64,000 bases of DNA from positions 30,897,659 to 30,961,658 of the forward strand of contig CM060909.1 of the NCBI GenBank assembly GCA_030737875.1. The letters run 5' to 3'. The DNA comes from Allium sativum (lineage: Eukaryota > Streptophyta > Magnoliopsida > Asparagales > Amaryllidaceae). Shown here in pieces: positions 11,633 through 23,776 of this stretch (its first letter is position 1; the number at the start of each line of letters is the position of its first letter). Both the position numbers and the translations under genes were made by a program. Below the pieces are notes generated by a model. That model was not told the DNA's origin, did not search any database, and saw only the letters and a list, made by a program, of their open reading frames with translations.

Positions 11633-12475
11633 CTACCCCCTTATGAGCTTCTCTACCAACTCAACCAACTGTGGGTCATCTCGCTGTGCCTCACCAATCC
11701 GTCCCAAAAGCGTAGGTCTGACCTCTAAGGATGCTATCAAACCGGGTACGAAGTCAATGGAAGGTCTAAAGTCAAACGTAGAGATGAACTCTAAGATTTG
11801 TCGCTCAACAAACAACGGACTCAAGGAAAACCTTTTCCTACTTAAGGCATCTGCCACCACGTTACCCTTGCCAGGGGTATATGCTATCTCGAAACCGTAG
11901 GACGCTAAGAATTCCATCCACCTTTGCTGCCTTAAGATCAAGTCCTTCTGAGAGAACAAGTATTTTAGTGATTTGTGGTCAGTGAACAATTCGAATTTAT
12001 CGCCAAGAAGATAATGGCGCCAAGACTTAAGCGCGAAAACAATTGCGGCCAACTCTAGGTCATGTGTAGGGTAATTTTTCTCATGCACTCTCAATTGCCT
12101 TCTTCCATAGGCTATTACCCTCCCTTCTTGCATTAAGACTGCGCCTAGTCCTGTCCCACAAGCATCGGTATAAACATTAAATGGCTTACTCCCATCTGGC
12201 AACACTAAGACTGGGGCTGTGGTCAAAGCTCTCTTTAAACGTTGGAACGCATCATCACAATCTACGTCCCACGTGAAAACTAGGTTCTTCTTCGTCAAGT
12301 GTGTCAATGGGGATGATATTTTTGCAAAGTCCTTGATAAACTTCCTATAGTAGCCGGCCAACCCCAAGAAACTCCTCACCTCGGTAGCATTTTTAGGGAC
12401 CTTCCAATCTTGGATGGCTACCACCTTTGCGGGATCCACAGCTATCCCTTCTTTGGAAACCACGTGCCATAAGAA
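11633..12475 (-). pseudogene. TE-2 RT connection and RNase H domain
   Basis: The open segment starts with the RT thumb/connection motif [16 protein letters not shown] and continues into a Ty3-type RNase H. Catalytic-type acids are visible in [10 protein letters not shown], in the E of THDLELAA and in [10 protein letters not shown], and the domain ends [11 protein letters not shown]. It is in frame with the RT segment upstream but separated from it by TGA (12476-12478). The residue after that stop is W where FLGHVVS is usual, a second sign of decay. Confidence 0.8.
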
Positions 12476-14326
12476 TCACTCTTCCTTCCTCCAAAAGTGA
12501 CATTTAGAAAATTTAGCTTTAAGGTTATGCGCTCGAAAGGTCTCCAATACTTCCCTAAGATGTAGGGCGTGCTCTTCCTCGTTCTTAGAAAAGATTAAGA
12601 TGTCATCCACAAAGGTCACCACGAATTTATTAAGGTACTCCCTAAACACCCTACTCATCAAGTCAACAAAGTATGCAGGGGCATTTGTCAAACTGAAGGG
12701 TATTACAAGCCACTCATAGAAACCATTCGGAGTCCTAAAGGCAGTCTTGTCTATGTTATCCTTCGCTACTCTCAACTGATGGAAACCAGTGGCTAAGTCC
12801 AACTGGGAAAACACTGAGGCGCCAACTAACTGATTGAAGAAATCGTCAATCCTCGGTAGTGGGTGCCTATTCTTCTTAGTAAGTTTATTAAGTTCTCTAT
12901 AGTCTACACAAAGTCTGAGGGACCCATCCACCTTTGTGGCAAATACTACTGGAGCACCCCACTCCGATATACTACGTCTTATGAACCCCTTCTCAAGCAA
13001 CTCCCCTACTTGCTTATTGAGCTCCCTCCTCTCACGAGAAGCCATGTGGCGTACTGGCAGAGATACTGGTTTTGCATTGTCTATAAGATAAATACGAAAG
13101 TTTATCTCACGTTTTGAGGGTAGACCCCTCACCTCATCGAAGACATCAACATATTCACGGACTATACGAACAGAATGTAAATCATCATTGGATGCGTCAA
13201 GTGACTCAAGATAACTAAGCATCACTGATCCTCTAGGGTCACAAGAAATATCAAGGGTCTTTCCACTACGAGTGAACAATTTTGCTACCCTTCGTTCACA
13301 ATCTAGGATGGCACCATATCTGGCTAGCCAATCCATCCCTAGAATCAACCCATAGCCCATGAAACCAAGCACAAAAGCATTACATTCAAAACCAACGCCT
13401 AAGATCGACAATCTCAAATCCCTACAAACCATGGATAAATGAGCCGACCCACCAATAGGATTTGAGACTACAATGGAATCCACAACAAGACTAGTATTTA
13501 AGTGTAGTGTTTCAACTAATGATGTAGAGATAAACGAATGTGATGCACCAGAATCGAATAAAGTACGGACAGGATGATCAAACAGAAAAACTAAACTCTC
13601 AACAGAAATGTTTCTACCTCGTTCATGTAGCGGTGGAGGCGTGAGAGCCTGGACCTGCTCCCTTACCTGCCCCGGTGCCACGAGAGCCTGAAGCTGCCCT
13701 CCAGAAGTTCTTTGCCCTTGTCCCTGTTTCCTTGGGCAGTCCTTAACTAGATGACCTGCCTCTCCACAGTGGAAACAGTCAATCTTCTTCTTTTTCCTAC
13801 GGTCTTTACTCAGATGGCCTGGTGTCCCACAATTAAAGCACTTCTTCTTTCCTTTGCCAATATTGTTCTTCCCGCCCTTCTTGTTTTGTTGTTGTGGTTT
13901 ATTCTGATCTCCTTTCTTCTCAGGTGCCTTATTAGTGTTGGCGCCTTTCTCCTCTTCATGCATAAGCGCCATGTCAACTTGTCTCTCAAAGGTGGCCCCC
14001 ATAGGGATGTGGGTCATAGCTAACCTATGTAGCGGCTCATTCAAACCCTTAACAAATCTCAGGGCCTTCTTTTCGGGTGTATTCACCAAGTCCAAGCCAA
14101 ATCTCGCCAACTGATTGAACTTGTTGACGTATTCTTTCACTGATAGATTCCTTTGCTTTAACGCCAAAAATCTTTCCGTATATAAATTCTCTTCAGTCCG
14201 TGAGAGAAACTTTGCCTCAAACCTACTCCTGAAATCCGGCCATGTATCAACTGGACGCTCTCCATTAGTGACCTCCCACCAAAACGAAGCTTCGTCCTTC
14301 ATCAACCAAGCAGCCAATTGGACCTT
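12476..14326 (-). pseudogene. TE-2 gag, protease and reverse transcriptase
   Basis: The open segment is 613 codons from 14317. It holds part of the gag capsid-like region (residues 1-120, with [17 protein letters not shown]), then two zinc knuckles: residues 160-173, where the last cysteine is replaced by R, and residues 181-194, intact ([14 protein letters not shown]). The protease motif DSGAS is at 255-259. RT follows, with [19 protein letters not shown] and FVDD at 569-572. The frame is closed just upstream by TAA at 14327-14329, which is caused by a shift of one base relative to the gag start. No start codon of its own is convincing. Family knowledge: chromoviruses encode all this as one polyprotein. 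Confidence 0.85.
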
Positions 14327-14327
14327 T

Positions 14328-14610
14328 TACAATCGTCCAAATCAAAATTGCCAAACAGATCCTCCACTTCTTTCAACAAATTTCTAACTTCAATGAACGT
14401 TTCAGACCTACTAAAAGATTTTCCACCCATTGAACGAAATTCTTTACATATCTTGGTGAAAGTATCTCCACGCGGAGGAATGACTGGAGCTGGGGGAAGA
14501 GGAGGAGGAACGTTGGCCGGACCTGCGGCAGCGGCCCTAGCCTCGAGATATTGACGAAACCAACTGGGTACATGAACTCCTTCTGGTATCTCAGATGCTC
14601 CAGACTTGCT
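14328..14610 (-). pseudogene. TE-2 gag N-terminal fragment, frameshifted
   Basis: On the minus strand a different frame reads through a proline-rich stretch into a gag-like segment containing TFTKICKEFRSMGG and EVEDLFGNFDLDDC, then runs into the frame that continues as VQLAAWL. A single-base loss near 14328 explains the break. No ATG is in this frame near the start. The sequence before it (CTTTTTCTTTTCAG on the minus strand) looks like a splice acceptor, so the true start may lie further upstream or come from splicing; this is inference. Confidence 0.55.
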
Positions 14611-14800
14611 GAAAAGAAAAAGAAAGAGTTTTAAAACAAGGGAAGCGAAAGAGAGATGTATGGCTTACGGGGATTATGCTCTTTAAAGTAAACTTTCCTT
14701 GAAAATAGCTTCTTTAAAACAAGTTTTTAAAAATACTTTCTAGGAAAATAATACTTTTTAAAACACTTTTTAAAACTTTTTATTTGTTCTTGTAACCATA
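14611..14800 (-). other. TE-2 leader between primer site and gag
   Basis: AT-rich leader with runs of T and TTTTAAAA-type words. No ORF is seen. It lies between the primer site and gag, where the packaging signal of retroelements is usually found; no specific signal can be pointed out. Confidence 0.5.
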
Positions 14801-14812
14801 GCTCTGATACCA
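14801..14812 (-). other. TE-2 primer-binding site, initiator-Met type
   Basis: GCTCTGATACCA on the plus strand, two bases (CG) from the LTR start at 14815. It is identical to the sites in TE-1, TE-3 and TE-6. Confidence 0.85.
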
Positions 14813-16070
14813 CGTGTAACACCCCATGTCCATTAATGTCACTCACAAAGGGAATGCATCAATGTCCATGAAGCGTTATTGTTGTATAGAACAGATAAAT
14901 TACAAGAATAAATAAATAAAACAACACAGCGGAAGTTAAAACTTATTTCATAGCATCATAACTCAAAACGAGTTTACATAAGTAGTCTCCAAAATCATTA
15001 CCTCAGGATCAATAGTCTTTTCCAAAAACTTCAAAGTACATAAAGAAGCAAATACTTAAATAACATAAATGCATAAATCCCCACTGAGCATAAGCAAAGC
15101 CATAAAGATGAGAGAGTCCCAAGCGATACATCTACTCTCTTCAAGCAACTGAAAGAAATCGGCACTAAGATGTAGTATTCCCTCCTTGCAAAACTGAGGG
15201 GGGGAAGGAATAAAACAGGTGGAAAGAAAAGGGGGTCAGACATAAAGTCTGGCGAGTGCGATAACTTTAACAATATAATTAACAAAATAAATAGGCTAGG
15301 GCATAAGTTGGAAAATAAGGAAATGACTGTGAACAATTGGGTATGACAGGTAAATAAGATGAACAAAGATAACGTTAAAGGCGCCCCTAATCATTATAAG
15401 ATAATTACTATACTGCACCACTACTAGTCACCCTAAAGGTTGATCCCGCCTACAGAACTTAATACTGCTAATGGTAGTTTCGTGTACCCCTAGCTACCTC
15501 CATAGGTGCCATCTGCCCCTATCTCCACTAGGTGTACCCACTACCCCCATTCGATCGGCTTCCTAACTTGTAGATACCCATGTTGGCCCCACAGTGGGGT
15601 GTATCACTCCCCAAAGTGGCAACCCGATACAACCAAAAATGCACGGGTTATATCTACACGATGCAACAACGTCTTACCTACCAGCTCGGGCCCACACACG
15701 CTTTGGACTTGTGTTGCCACCGTTGACCCGTTTTGACCTCTTACAATCAAATCTAGTACGTGTTTCCCGTCCTCGACCTGGGTCGAGCCTACAAAGATAC
15801 TTAATGGGTTACTGGTTTGAAAAGGGCCCCCATGCATGATACAAGCTTTCCACCTATGCTTGGTCCCACTAAGGGTTTTCCCACTTAACCCCATTCTTAT
15901 TCATGTCTTCTTACATGTTTCAATCTTGGTTAAGTGCATCTAATCGTATTTCAAATTCCACCCAAGGCACCCACTAAATTCCACATGCCACCTAAGGCAC
16001 CCACTCATGTACCACTACATGTTTATCTGGTTAAGTGTTTCTTAATTTATTAAGACTGTAACCTTGTAAA

Positions 16071-16290
16071 GACCTCCCATATTAGACTGGCATTTGTGGC
16101 AGCTGGATTTGCCGGGCGGGTCTGGGCAGTCTTACACCACAAACGATGCTAACCTCGTGTCTTTACAACTGTTATGCATTTAATTTATGCCTAGGACCTC
16201 CCACATTAGACTGGCATTTGTGGCTGCTGGATTTGTCGGGCGGGTCCGGGCAGTCTTACACCACAAAAGAGTCTAACCTCCTGTCATAGG
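16071..16290. repeat. 124-bp tandem duplication in TE-2 LTR
   Basis: The words GACCTCCCA, TTAGACTGGCATTTGTGGC, GGATTTG and CAGTCTTACACCACAAA occur at 16071-16144 and again at 16195-16270, a period of 124 bp. The two copies differ by several substitutions. CTGGCATTTGTGG and the later CCACAAA could pair to form a hairpin in each copy. Confidence 0.8.
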
Positions 16291-17552
16291 CAATTAATTA
16301 CATAATTAATTATCCCCAATTTGAATTAATTTCCCTATTCAAATTGTCAATCAATTACAAATTTAACTATGTCCATAATTAACACCTTAATTATGTCCAT
16401 CTATTTATGGTATATAAAATTATGCCAATTAACATCACATTTAAGGCATTTGTGCCAATTCTCAATATTAAATCTTTTAATATTATCCAATTGCCCCCAC
16501 GTTGTACGTTCGTTCGTTTAACGTGAAATATACGTTAGACTCGAATAGTCTAACTTATGAAATAAAGAGAAAACATCACGACATGCATAGAATAAAAACT
16601 AGGTCTAAACATAAGGGGTGAACTTGCATGTGTGAATAAGGTTTTTCATCTAAAACTTGCATAGGCCAAAGTCACAAACTTGCATAAACTATGGATGTCA
16701 TAGATCTAATCATAAGGTGTAAACTTGCATAGGCAATAGTCACAAACTTACATTACATGATTCATACTCCAATATATATATATATATATATACTTGCATA
16801 TGTGATTTATGCAACATAAACTATGGTGTAAACTTGCATCTAAACATGTAAATTAAGATCTACATGTAAACTAGCATATAGAATTTTGTATACTAGCATA
16901 TAACTCACACATGTCTTACCTAAACTTTAGATCCAAGTTTACACATAAAATAGATGTCATGAAACCTATAAGGTGGTATGTGATTCTCATTAACTTGCAT
17001 ATGATTCATATCTAAATTAACATCCAAACTTGCATATAGAATTATCAAGTTAAACTTACATATGATTTAACATATGAATTAATTCCAACAAACATAACCA
17101 AACTAGCATATGAAGCATCATTATGAATTGACTTTACATAAGCCAACAATTAACATAGATTTTCAACGTAGATAATAACATCATAGCTTTACAATATAGA
17201 TAATAACCTCATAGATTTACAACATAGATAATAACATAACGGTCAATGATTCACAACATAACATATAACCCAAATCATAACTCAACATAATTAAATTGTT
17301 AATTATCTTATTAAAGAAATCGAACTCACAACTCAAAGAAGGTCTTGCATTCTGAAATCTGAGTTCTGAAATTGATTTAGCTTTCCTTTGAAGAAGACAA
17401 ATTCGTTGTCGTTTAGATTTGAGTTGAATAGAATTGAGTTGATTAGCTTTTCTTTCTACTAAATGGTGGCGGCTACTCTAGGTTGCAAGGTGACAGCATG
17501 GCGGCCATTGTTCTAAATTTTTATTTGATTTTAGGGTTTGAATCTACATGTG

Positions 17553-17560
17553 TTTATATA
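17553..17560 (-). promoter_or_regulatory. TATA box of TE-2 right (5') LTR
   Basis: TATATAAA on the minus strand, kept in the left LTR at 9191-9198. Position in the LTR fits the promoter of the genomic transcript. Confidence 0.45.
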
Positions 17561-18019
17561 GAATTTAGGATTAATTTAGGCCATCCGATCTACCTAGAAT
17601 AAACCACAACCATTCAGTCAAGATAGGGTGACAAGTCAGCCCTAATGACTCAGCCAAGAGTCAGAAAATCGTCATCTTTCAAATCTGCCCGGGGGGCAGG
17701 TCGACCCCTAGGTCGACCTGTATGGGTAGTTCGACCCCCAGGTCGAATGCCTGGTCGAGCTGGCCCCTGGCGGAAATTTTCCTGCCTAGCCCAATCTGAG
17801 CCTGAATTTGAATTTTTGAAATCTGTTTGAATTTTTCTTAAACTTCCGATCGCCATAACTTCTTCATACGAAGTCCAATTCATGCAAACTCGGACTCTAT
17901 CTCAACCAGAATTCCGAGACGAACACAATGGCGTAACTTGTTTCCCTTAATTGTCACGTTTAAAATTAAATATTCTTTAATTCGTTACTTTAGTGTTAAC
18001 AGAAATACGGGGTGTTACA

Positions 18020-18779
18020 AGCTGGGTGGGTTCATTTCAGGCTAGCGCTAGGTAGCCTACATGTAATTTCAGCTCAACAGGCTGTACTGATATTGATGGG
18101 AAGAAAACAGTTTTACAGGCAAATTCATGGAGCAAGTATATAGATGAAGTTAATTAGCTAGTGTATATGATTTAGATAGCCTGTGTTGTAATTGGAGTGG
18201 ACATGGCAGCTATTGGTGAGTGTAAATATGATGGCCTATGTGTACTAAGTAGTAGGAACTGCTCACTCTTTTCACTTGGATCAGCTAGGTAGGTTTGCAG
18301 ATAGGCATGCATTTATTAATGGAAGCTTAAGAATGAAGATAGCTTCCTGCGTACGGACGAGATCTCCTTTTCATCACTTAGGCATATGTTCAAGCTGCAG
18401 GAGTATAGGGTAGAATAGCTGTCATGAAACTTCATTTCAATATGCAGCGTTCATGTGTTTTCAGTTCAATGTGTTGCATCAAAAGGTCGCTGCATAGATC
18501 AGGCTATTGATTTAGGGTGAAGTTATATTTCAGTATGTCTTTGATCATTGTGGAAAAATATAGCACAATCGCGTGAGCCTTTTAGAACTTGCAATATCTA
18601 CCGTTACTTACCGGTCATTTTAAAAACATCTTTTCTTTAAACCCAAATTTGTTTAGGTCTGAAAACAAATGTTACGTGTATATGATATTTCCTTATGATC
18701 TCAGTACCGTTGTCTGATATAAATTTCTTAATCATTTTTTTTTCAAATTGATTCTCAATCAAAGTAAAGAAACAACAAT
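18020..18779. other. Unassigned DNA between TE-2 and recognisable TE-3 LTR
   Basis: This stretch of about 760 bp has a more even base composition than its surroundings and no long ORF or motif. It may be the middle of the TE-3 left LTR, with TE-2 inserted in it, or older host DNA. The part of the TE-3 right LTR that could settle this lies beyond 64000. Confidence 0.4.
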
Positions 18780-19443
18780 AATTGAATTATCGACTCTTGT
18801 TACGTAGGATTCCGTTCACATTCATGCCACTACGGACCGAAATAAAAACAGCATTGTGTCAAGCAATGCCTCACGATTCCAAAAGTATAATAATATCGGT
18901 AGGTTAACTTATATTGTGAAACCCAAAAATACTGATATAGGGTGCACAATACTCCAAATAAAAAGTTGCGTATTTTCCCAATTAAAAATTACTGTAAAAT
19001 TCTAAATATTAAATTATGACTACGCCTCAATGGTCTTGTCCGAATTCGAAACCAATATTTAATTATAATTAAATAATCGTTATGGTTTATAAACGATTTC
19101 ATAGCGACTATTCTAAATTTTGATTCGGACATAACTTATACTATAAAAGATGATATTCTGATTTTTCACTTCCACTAGAAAAATATCATTAAACGGATTT
19201 GAATGTTTCTTGTTTCACAGAAATCTGATTTAAGACGGATTCTGTATAATCAATTGAAGTTCAAATCGTAAATTTCGAACTGCCGCATCATTTCGAGTTC
19301 GTTTTAATTATATGATAAGTATATATATATATATATTCAACTTCGTTTTAATAAACAAAATAAATCTATTTATAATTCCAATTCAATATTTAATATAATA
19401 AAATATATTAAATATCAAACCACTTGAAATACGGGACGTTACA
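18780..19443 (-). repeat. TE-3 left LTR, inner end
   Basis: The sequence carries the LTR modules seen at the same place in TE-1 and TE-6: a CATAGCGACTATTC-like word, CGAACTGCCGC, and a terminal GGGACGTTACA. The end is set by the adjoining purine tract. The outer start is uncertain. Confidence 0.65.
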
Positions 19444-20405
19444 TTCCTTCTCCCTTAAAAGAATTTCGTCCCCGAAATTACTAAGGCAGAAAGAATGGTA
19501 CGAAATCGATTATTTTCAAAATAATTATACTATAAAAATAATTTCTAAGTTTAAAAACTTTAGGAAAAATTTGCCAACACCTCCTCTGTATGTTCGACTC
19601 AAACAACTCTGGACTTCACATCGATCAAAAGAAAATCAAAGCCAAGTGCACCCAACTCAGGGATATAAAATCAAACACCCAAATCAATATATTAAGGTTT
19701 ACCTATTTGTCGTGCAACCCATGCTCCAGTCATGAGGTAAATCAACTAACAGTTCTTCCTCCTCTTCCAACCTGCACTTATCTCACTATCCAATGCCAAT
19801 AACAGATACAGGTTAAATCATCGAGTTTTATTTCATATTTGATTCCATTCGAATTGATTATACTGGAATTTATCTCTTTAATTTTCAATTCATTCAACAG
19901 TGGGTGAATTTTAATTATCCAACCAATTCATCATTCAACCAGCAAACAATGAACAAACCATTTAACCAATCGATTCCATTTTAATTAACTTATCTTAAGT
20001 TAAATCCCGACTAACTTAATTCCCTATTAAAATTCTGTTAACAAGTTCTATAATTTAAGTGTCCTTCTGGTTTCATTCAACCATTTCCAACCCGATTTGA
20101 ATTCCATTCAAATCAATCAATCACACCATTATATAAAAAGGTTGTAAAATTATTCCTTTTTTCATATGAAAATATATTCTGAGCAAAATTATTTCATTTA
20201 CCCGCTTTACAAAATAATATTGTATCAACTTATCAGTTCAACTTGAACTGATAAAACAAAACAATACAAAAAATTTGTATATATAAAATCTACAAATACG
20301 CGCTCATATATACACTCAATCTCGATCTAGAGTATTACTAACTCCATCTCTATCGAGTTATACCATAGAGCCAAGTTATTACTAAACCATTGCTCTGATA
20401 CCAAC
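19444..20405 (-). other. TE-3 internal region, no genes
   Basis: The region is 962 bp. It begins (plus strand) with the complement of a polypurine tract (TTCCTTCTCCCTTAAAAG) and a TTTCGTCCCCGAAATT word also found, with changes, in TE-1 and TE-6. It ends with the primer-site complement. In between there is AT-rich DNA with no supported ORF. Confidence 0.75.
20392..20403 (-). other. TE-3 primer-binding site, initiator-Met type
   Basis: GCTCTGATACCA on the plus strand, two bases from the LTR start at 20406. Confidence 0.85.
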
Positions 20406-23400
20406 TGTAGCGACCCGGGAATTTTGACATTCGAATACAGACATTTATGCAACCCAAGTCCAAAACTCAAGTACCGAAAATCCCAGAAAGCTAGAAGAAA
20501 GAAGTTAGATGGTGAGAAAATAAAGAAAGAAAGTTAAGAATAGAAGAATAAGAAGAAGAACACAACACAGAGTCTTACATCGCAGCGGAACAAAATATAA
20601 TATAGAAATAAACTTAATTGAGAGCTTAAAATAATACTTACAGTCATCAGAGTACATCAATACAACAGGACAGTTATAATAATCTGTCCTCATGTACATC
20701 ATACAACGGATAATACTAGATAGTATCATACATCTGAACACCTTCGGCTCGTCATTGGACTTCACAGCATCTGATAACCTGAACCTGTACAACCAGGTCT
20801 AACCCGAGCATTACAAATACCAGGTTAGTCTGGTGAACCAGGGTGAGAAAAACTCGCTAAGTTTATAGGGTGTTATCCATCTTGATTTAAAGTTCAAATC
20901 ATTTTGAAAGAAAAAGATAATCGTAAGACCAAATCCACACATAAATACGAACGGTTTTTTCCTTACGATAACCCAAAACAGTTTTGAAAACAATATTATT
21001 CTGATATTATAATAGTGTCTAAATACAAATAAATAAAATCTAGCAGAACGCTTGCATCTCAGGCTCCACATATATAGTATACAAACAAAACCGCGGGCGC
21101 TTGTCGGAGATTGGATTACGACTATGACAAGGTATGGAACCACCTGCCGATAGTGTATCTCTAGAGGCGAATACACTAGGTTCAACAAGAACGTCTAGCA
21201 ACGCGGCCTACACATGACCGACCACTCATTTCTCTTGAGTGTATCGAATGTATATCACTAACAGTTGGGCTCAAACCACCGTTTCCCGAAAAGGGACAGC
21301 ATCGATAGATTAAATAAGAAAAAAGAATTTCTCTAGACAGGTGATTATACACCCTAATGGGTGCGACCCACATAGCCATGCTACCTGCCTGATTTTTGTC
21401 ATTTCCCGGTTGATGAGGCTTGAGGTTATAATCGACTTTTGGAACATCTGGCCATCATTCACATCGTCCATACAAGTCATCCAGGAAAAGAATGGACCGA
21501 AGGCACCCTCCTACTGCATCCAATATAGGAATCAACCCATGGATCAGTAGCGAGTAGTCCTTGCGAACCGTAGATTCTAATCACGACAGAATCATTGTCG
21601 AAATATCTCTGGGGATCAGCCAGAGAAATTCAACAATAGCTCCTCCGCTCATGAAGATTTACGGTCTTCATTGCTCCATCTCGATCCGCATCGGATATCT
21701 TCTTCGTTTACGTATTTGTTGGTCGGAATGGTTTTCGAATATAAATGCGATCCTGGTCTTTCCATACCAACAATGCATTGGGTATGATTTTGATATTCGG
21801 TTATTTAACTATCAAAATAAAAAATCATAAAAATAAAATAAAACTATTGGTTTAGTATACAGCGTCACTTAGCCATTAAAAATAATATATTAGTTTTAAT
21901 ATATTATTATTCTCAAAATAAATCCCTTCTAACACCTTCATCGCTACAACTAATATCATCCTCCGACAATCCTGAAGTTGTTCAAGTTGGGGTATTTTAA
22001 TTACCTCTCAGACCTTGATCAACAACATTCTTATCTTAAGATAGATATCAGTTGCGATACTCGAACCGATATTTATTCCCAATATCAAACAAATCCCATT
22101 TTAATTCTATCATGATGAAACATCATCTTTTATTTAAAATCACTGATCTATCTTTCATCTTTATAACTCCACTCGTTTAACTATTTTAATTCAAACTTGG
22201 TTCTCGTTTGATTTCCATTCAAAAATTCATTTCTAATAACTCGTCCAATAATATTTAATAAAACTCGGATTCATCAAAATCTTGGATTTTATAAAATCTA
22301 ATTTAATGGAACCTTAAATAAGAACTCTTTAAACCTCAATTTAAACTTACTTATATTATCGTTAATATCATTTGCTTTAAAAAAAACATTTTTATTTAAA
22401 TAGACCTTATCATTTCATAAACCTTCGCTGCTTCTTTCAAATCCCAAGATTTCCTCTTTGATTATGGTAATCAAATATCACATTTTATAAAAATGTTTAT
22501 TTAACCATTAATTACGTCCCATTAAATAAATTAAATTAATTTAATAAATCCATTACAGTTAACATAGTTGACTTGGTCAACTCTAACATGATTAACTAGT
22601 TAATCAAATCTCAATTCATCTTTTCATTAGATTCAATTAATTTAAATACCCCATTTGATTATTTAGAATAATTATCAATCCAATATAATCTCCTTTTATT
22701 TTGTTAATTAAAACAATTAACTTCGGTTATTAAATATCACATTAATATCCGCTCACTTGCTTATCAGTCTTGTACATATAAGCATCACTCGATTATTGAG
22801 ATGAAGCACGTGCTTTGCACACGGATAGATTTTGGAATCAAAAATAGTGATTTTTGGTTAAAATAATTAATGTATATATGGTTGGTTTATTTCCTTTTTA
22901 ATAAACCCAATTAAAATAATATATTTAAAAGTCTATATTCAGTTATGAATAAATTTCATAACTTCATTTCTATCGATTCACCTGGCGGCAAATCAATCTT
23001 TATAAAACAGTTTGTATTTTGGCCATCTGCTATAAATTCCTCAACCAATATTTCTCATTGGTTAATAATAAACAAACGTTGAATTCATATTCCGCAATCA
23101 AAAATCGAACCAATAATTCAACCATATTGGTTAACGTTTCGTGTAAGGATCATATGCAAGTAATCAATTTAACTGATAGTAGTCAACCAACGATGATAAT
23201 TCAACATCCAAATTAAAATATGTTTATATTTTATAAATTTAACCAACAAGGTAAGTTACCTCTGTTGGAAATCATCATTAAAAATAACGATGTCATTTCA
23301 TCTAAATTAAATAGTGTTTAATTTAAAAAATCGATATAATAATATTCAACAATATCCAAACAAATCATCAAATCAACCAATAAATAGCAAACATAGCATT

Positions 23401-23776
23401 AAAATAATAAACCCATTAATATAAATATAAGTGGGAGAACTGAGTGAGTTAAACTCGCCTTGGTTTTATTTTGTCGTTAAAATGGTTCAAATTAGTTAAA
23501 TTAAACAGATGTTTAATTTAACTAGAACTTCTGACTGCTTCCGGTCTTGTCCAAACTGTTCCACCAGGTTACACTTGCCGATATGGTTCTGATGCCATTT
23601 GTTTCATTGAATTCTTCTGTTCATATACGTTATATAATTTAATTAAATTTTAACAAACTGATTATTTAATTATAAAACTATACAATTTATAATTCACCTA
23701 GATATCAAACTTAAAGTCACCTTTCAAGGCACTCACGGTCCAAGCAGCTTCCACATTTCTGAACGTGCTGGCCCTT
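20406..23776 (-). repeat. TE-3 right LTR (5' LTR), interrupted by TE-4
   Basis: The LTR begins TGTAGCGACCCGG and can be followed for 3,371 bp until the TE-4 LTR begins at 23777. It contains the block shared with TE-1 (about 20960-21420), a long AT-rich stretch (about 21830-23420) and a short GTGAGTTAAACTCGCC hairpin near 23440. The five bases before TE-4 are CCCTT, the expected half of its target duplication. Confidence 0.75.
20960..21420. other. LTR core block shared by TE-3 and TE-1
   Basis: This is the counterpart of 4100-4550. Similarity is continuous over some 450 bp, with conserved words such as CACATGACCGACCACTCATT and GTGTATCGAATGTATATCAC. The sequences on both sides are much less alike, so the conservation is local. 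Confidence 0.65.

Larger units (their letters stand above)
8808..18019 (-). mobile_element. TE-2: Ty3/gypsy chromovirus (Tekay/Del-like), degenerate
   Basis: The two LTRs match (8808-9669 against 17167-18019) and flank a 5,145-bp internal region with gag, protease, RT, RNase H, integrase and a chromodomain-like tail on the minus strand. The LTR starts TGTAACACCCC and ends GGTGTTACA. The visible LTR pair shows roughly 5% substitutions plus indels by eye, so it is older than TE-1, TE-5 and TE-6. The coding region has four in-frame stops and one frameshift, so it is dead. The outer part of its left LTR has been displaced beyond TE-1 to the left of the window. Confidence 0.85.
14815..18019 (-). 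repeat. TE-2 right LTR (5' LTR), 3.2 kb
   Basis: The intact LTR is 3,205 bp, starts TGTAACACCCC and ends GGTGTTACA. It holds a 124-bp tandem duplication (16071-16290), a stretch with many ACTTGCATA-like words (about 16560-17150), an AT run near 16774-16791, a TATATAAA box on the minus strand at 17553-17560 and GGTCGACC-type repeats near 17697-17760. A long LTR is usual for the Tekay/Del clade. No target duplication can be checked because the matching left flank is off the window. Confidence 0.85.
18020..23776 (-). mobile_element. TE-3: non-autonomous LTR element, both ends interrupted
   Basis: A left LTR ends GGACGTTACA at 19443. A 962-bp internal region follows, and a right LTR starts TGTAGCGACCCGG at 20406. 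The primer site and purine tract are in the same places as in TE-1 and TE-6. No gag or pol is present. The right LTR is cut at 23776 by TE-4 after 3.37 kb, and its outer end should lie beyond 64000. The start of the left LTR is not resolved, so the left limit given is approximate. Confidence 0.7.

Noticed and set aside
12863..14554. Plus-strand ORFs opposite TE-2 gag-pol
   Set aside because: They are shadows of the minus-strand coding frame; no domain, and they end at random places.
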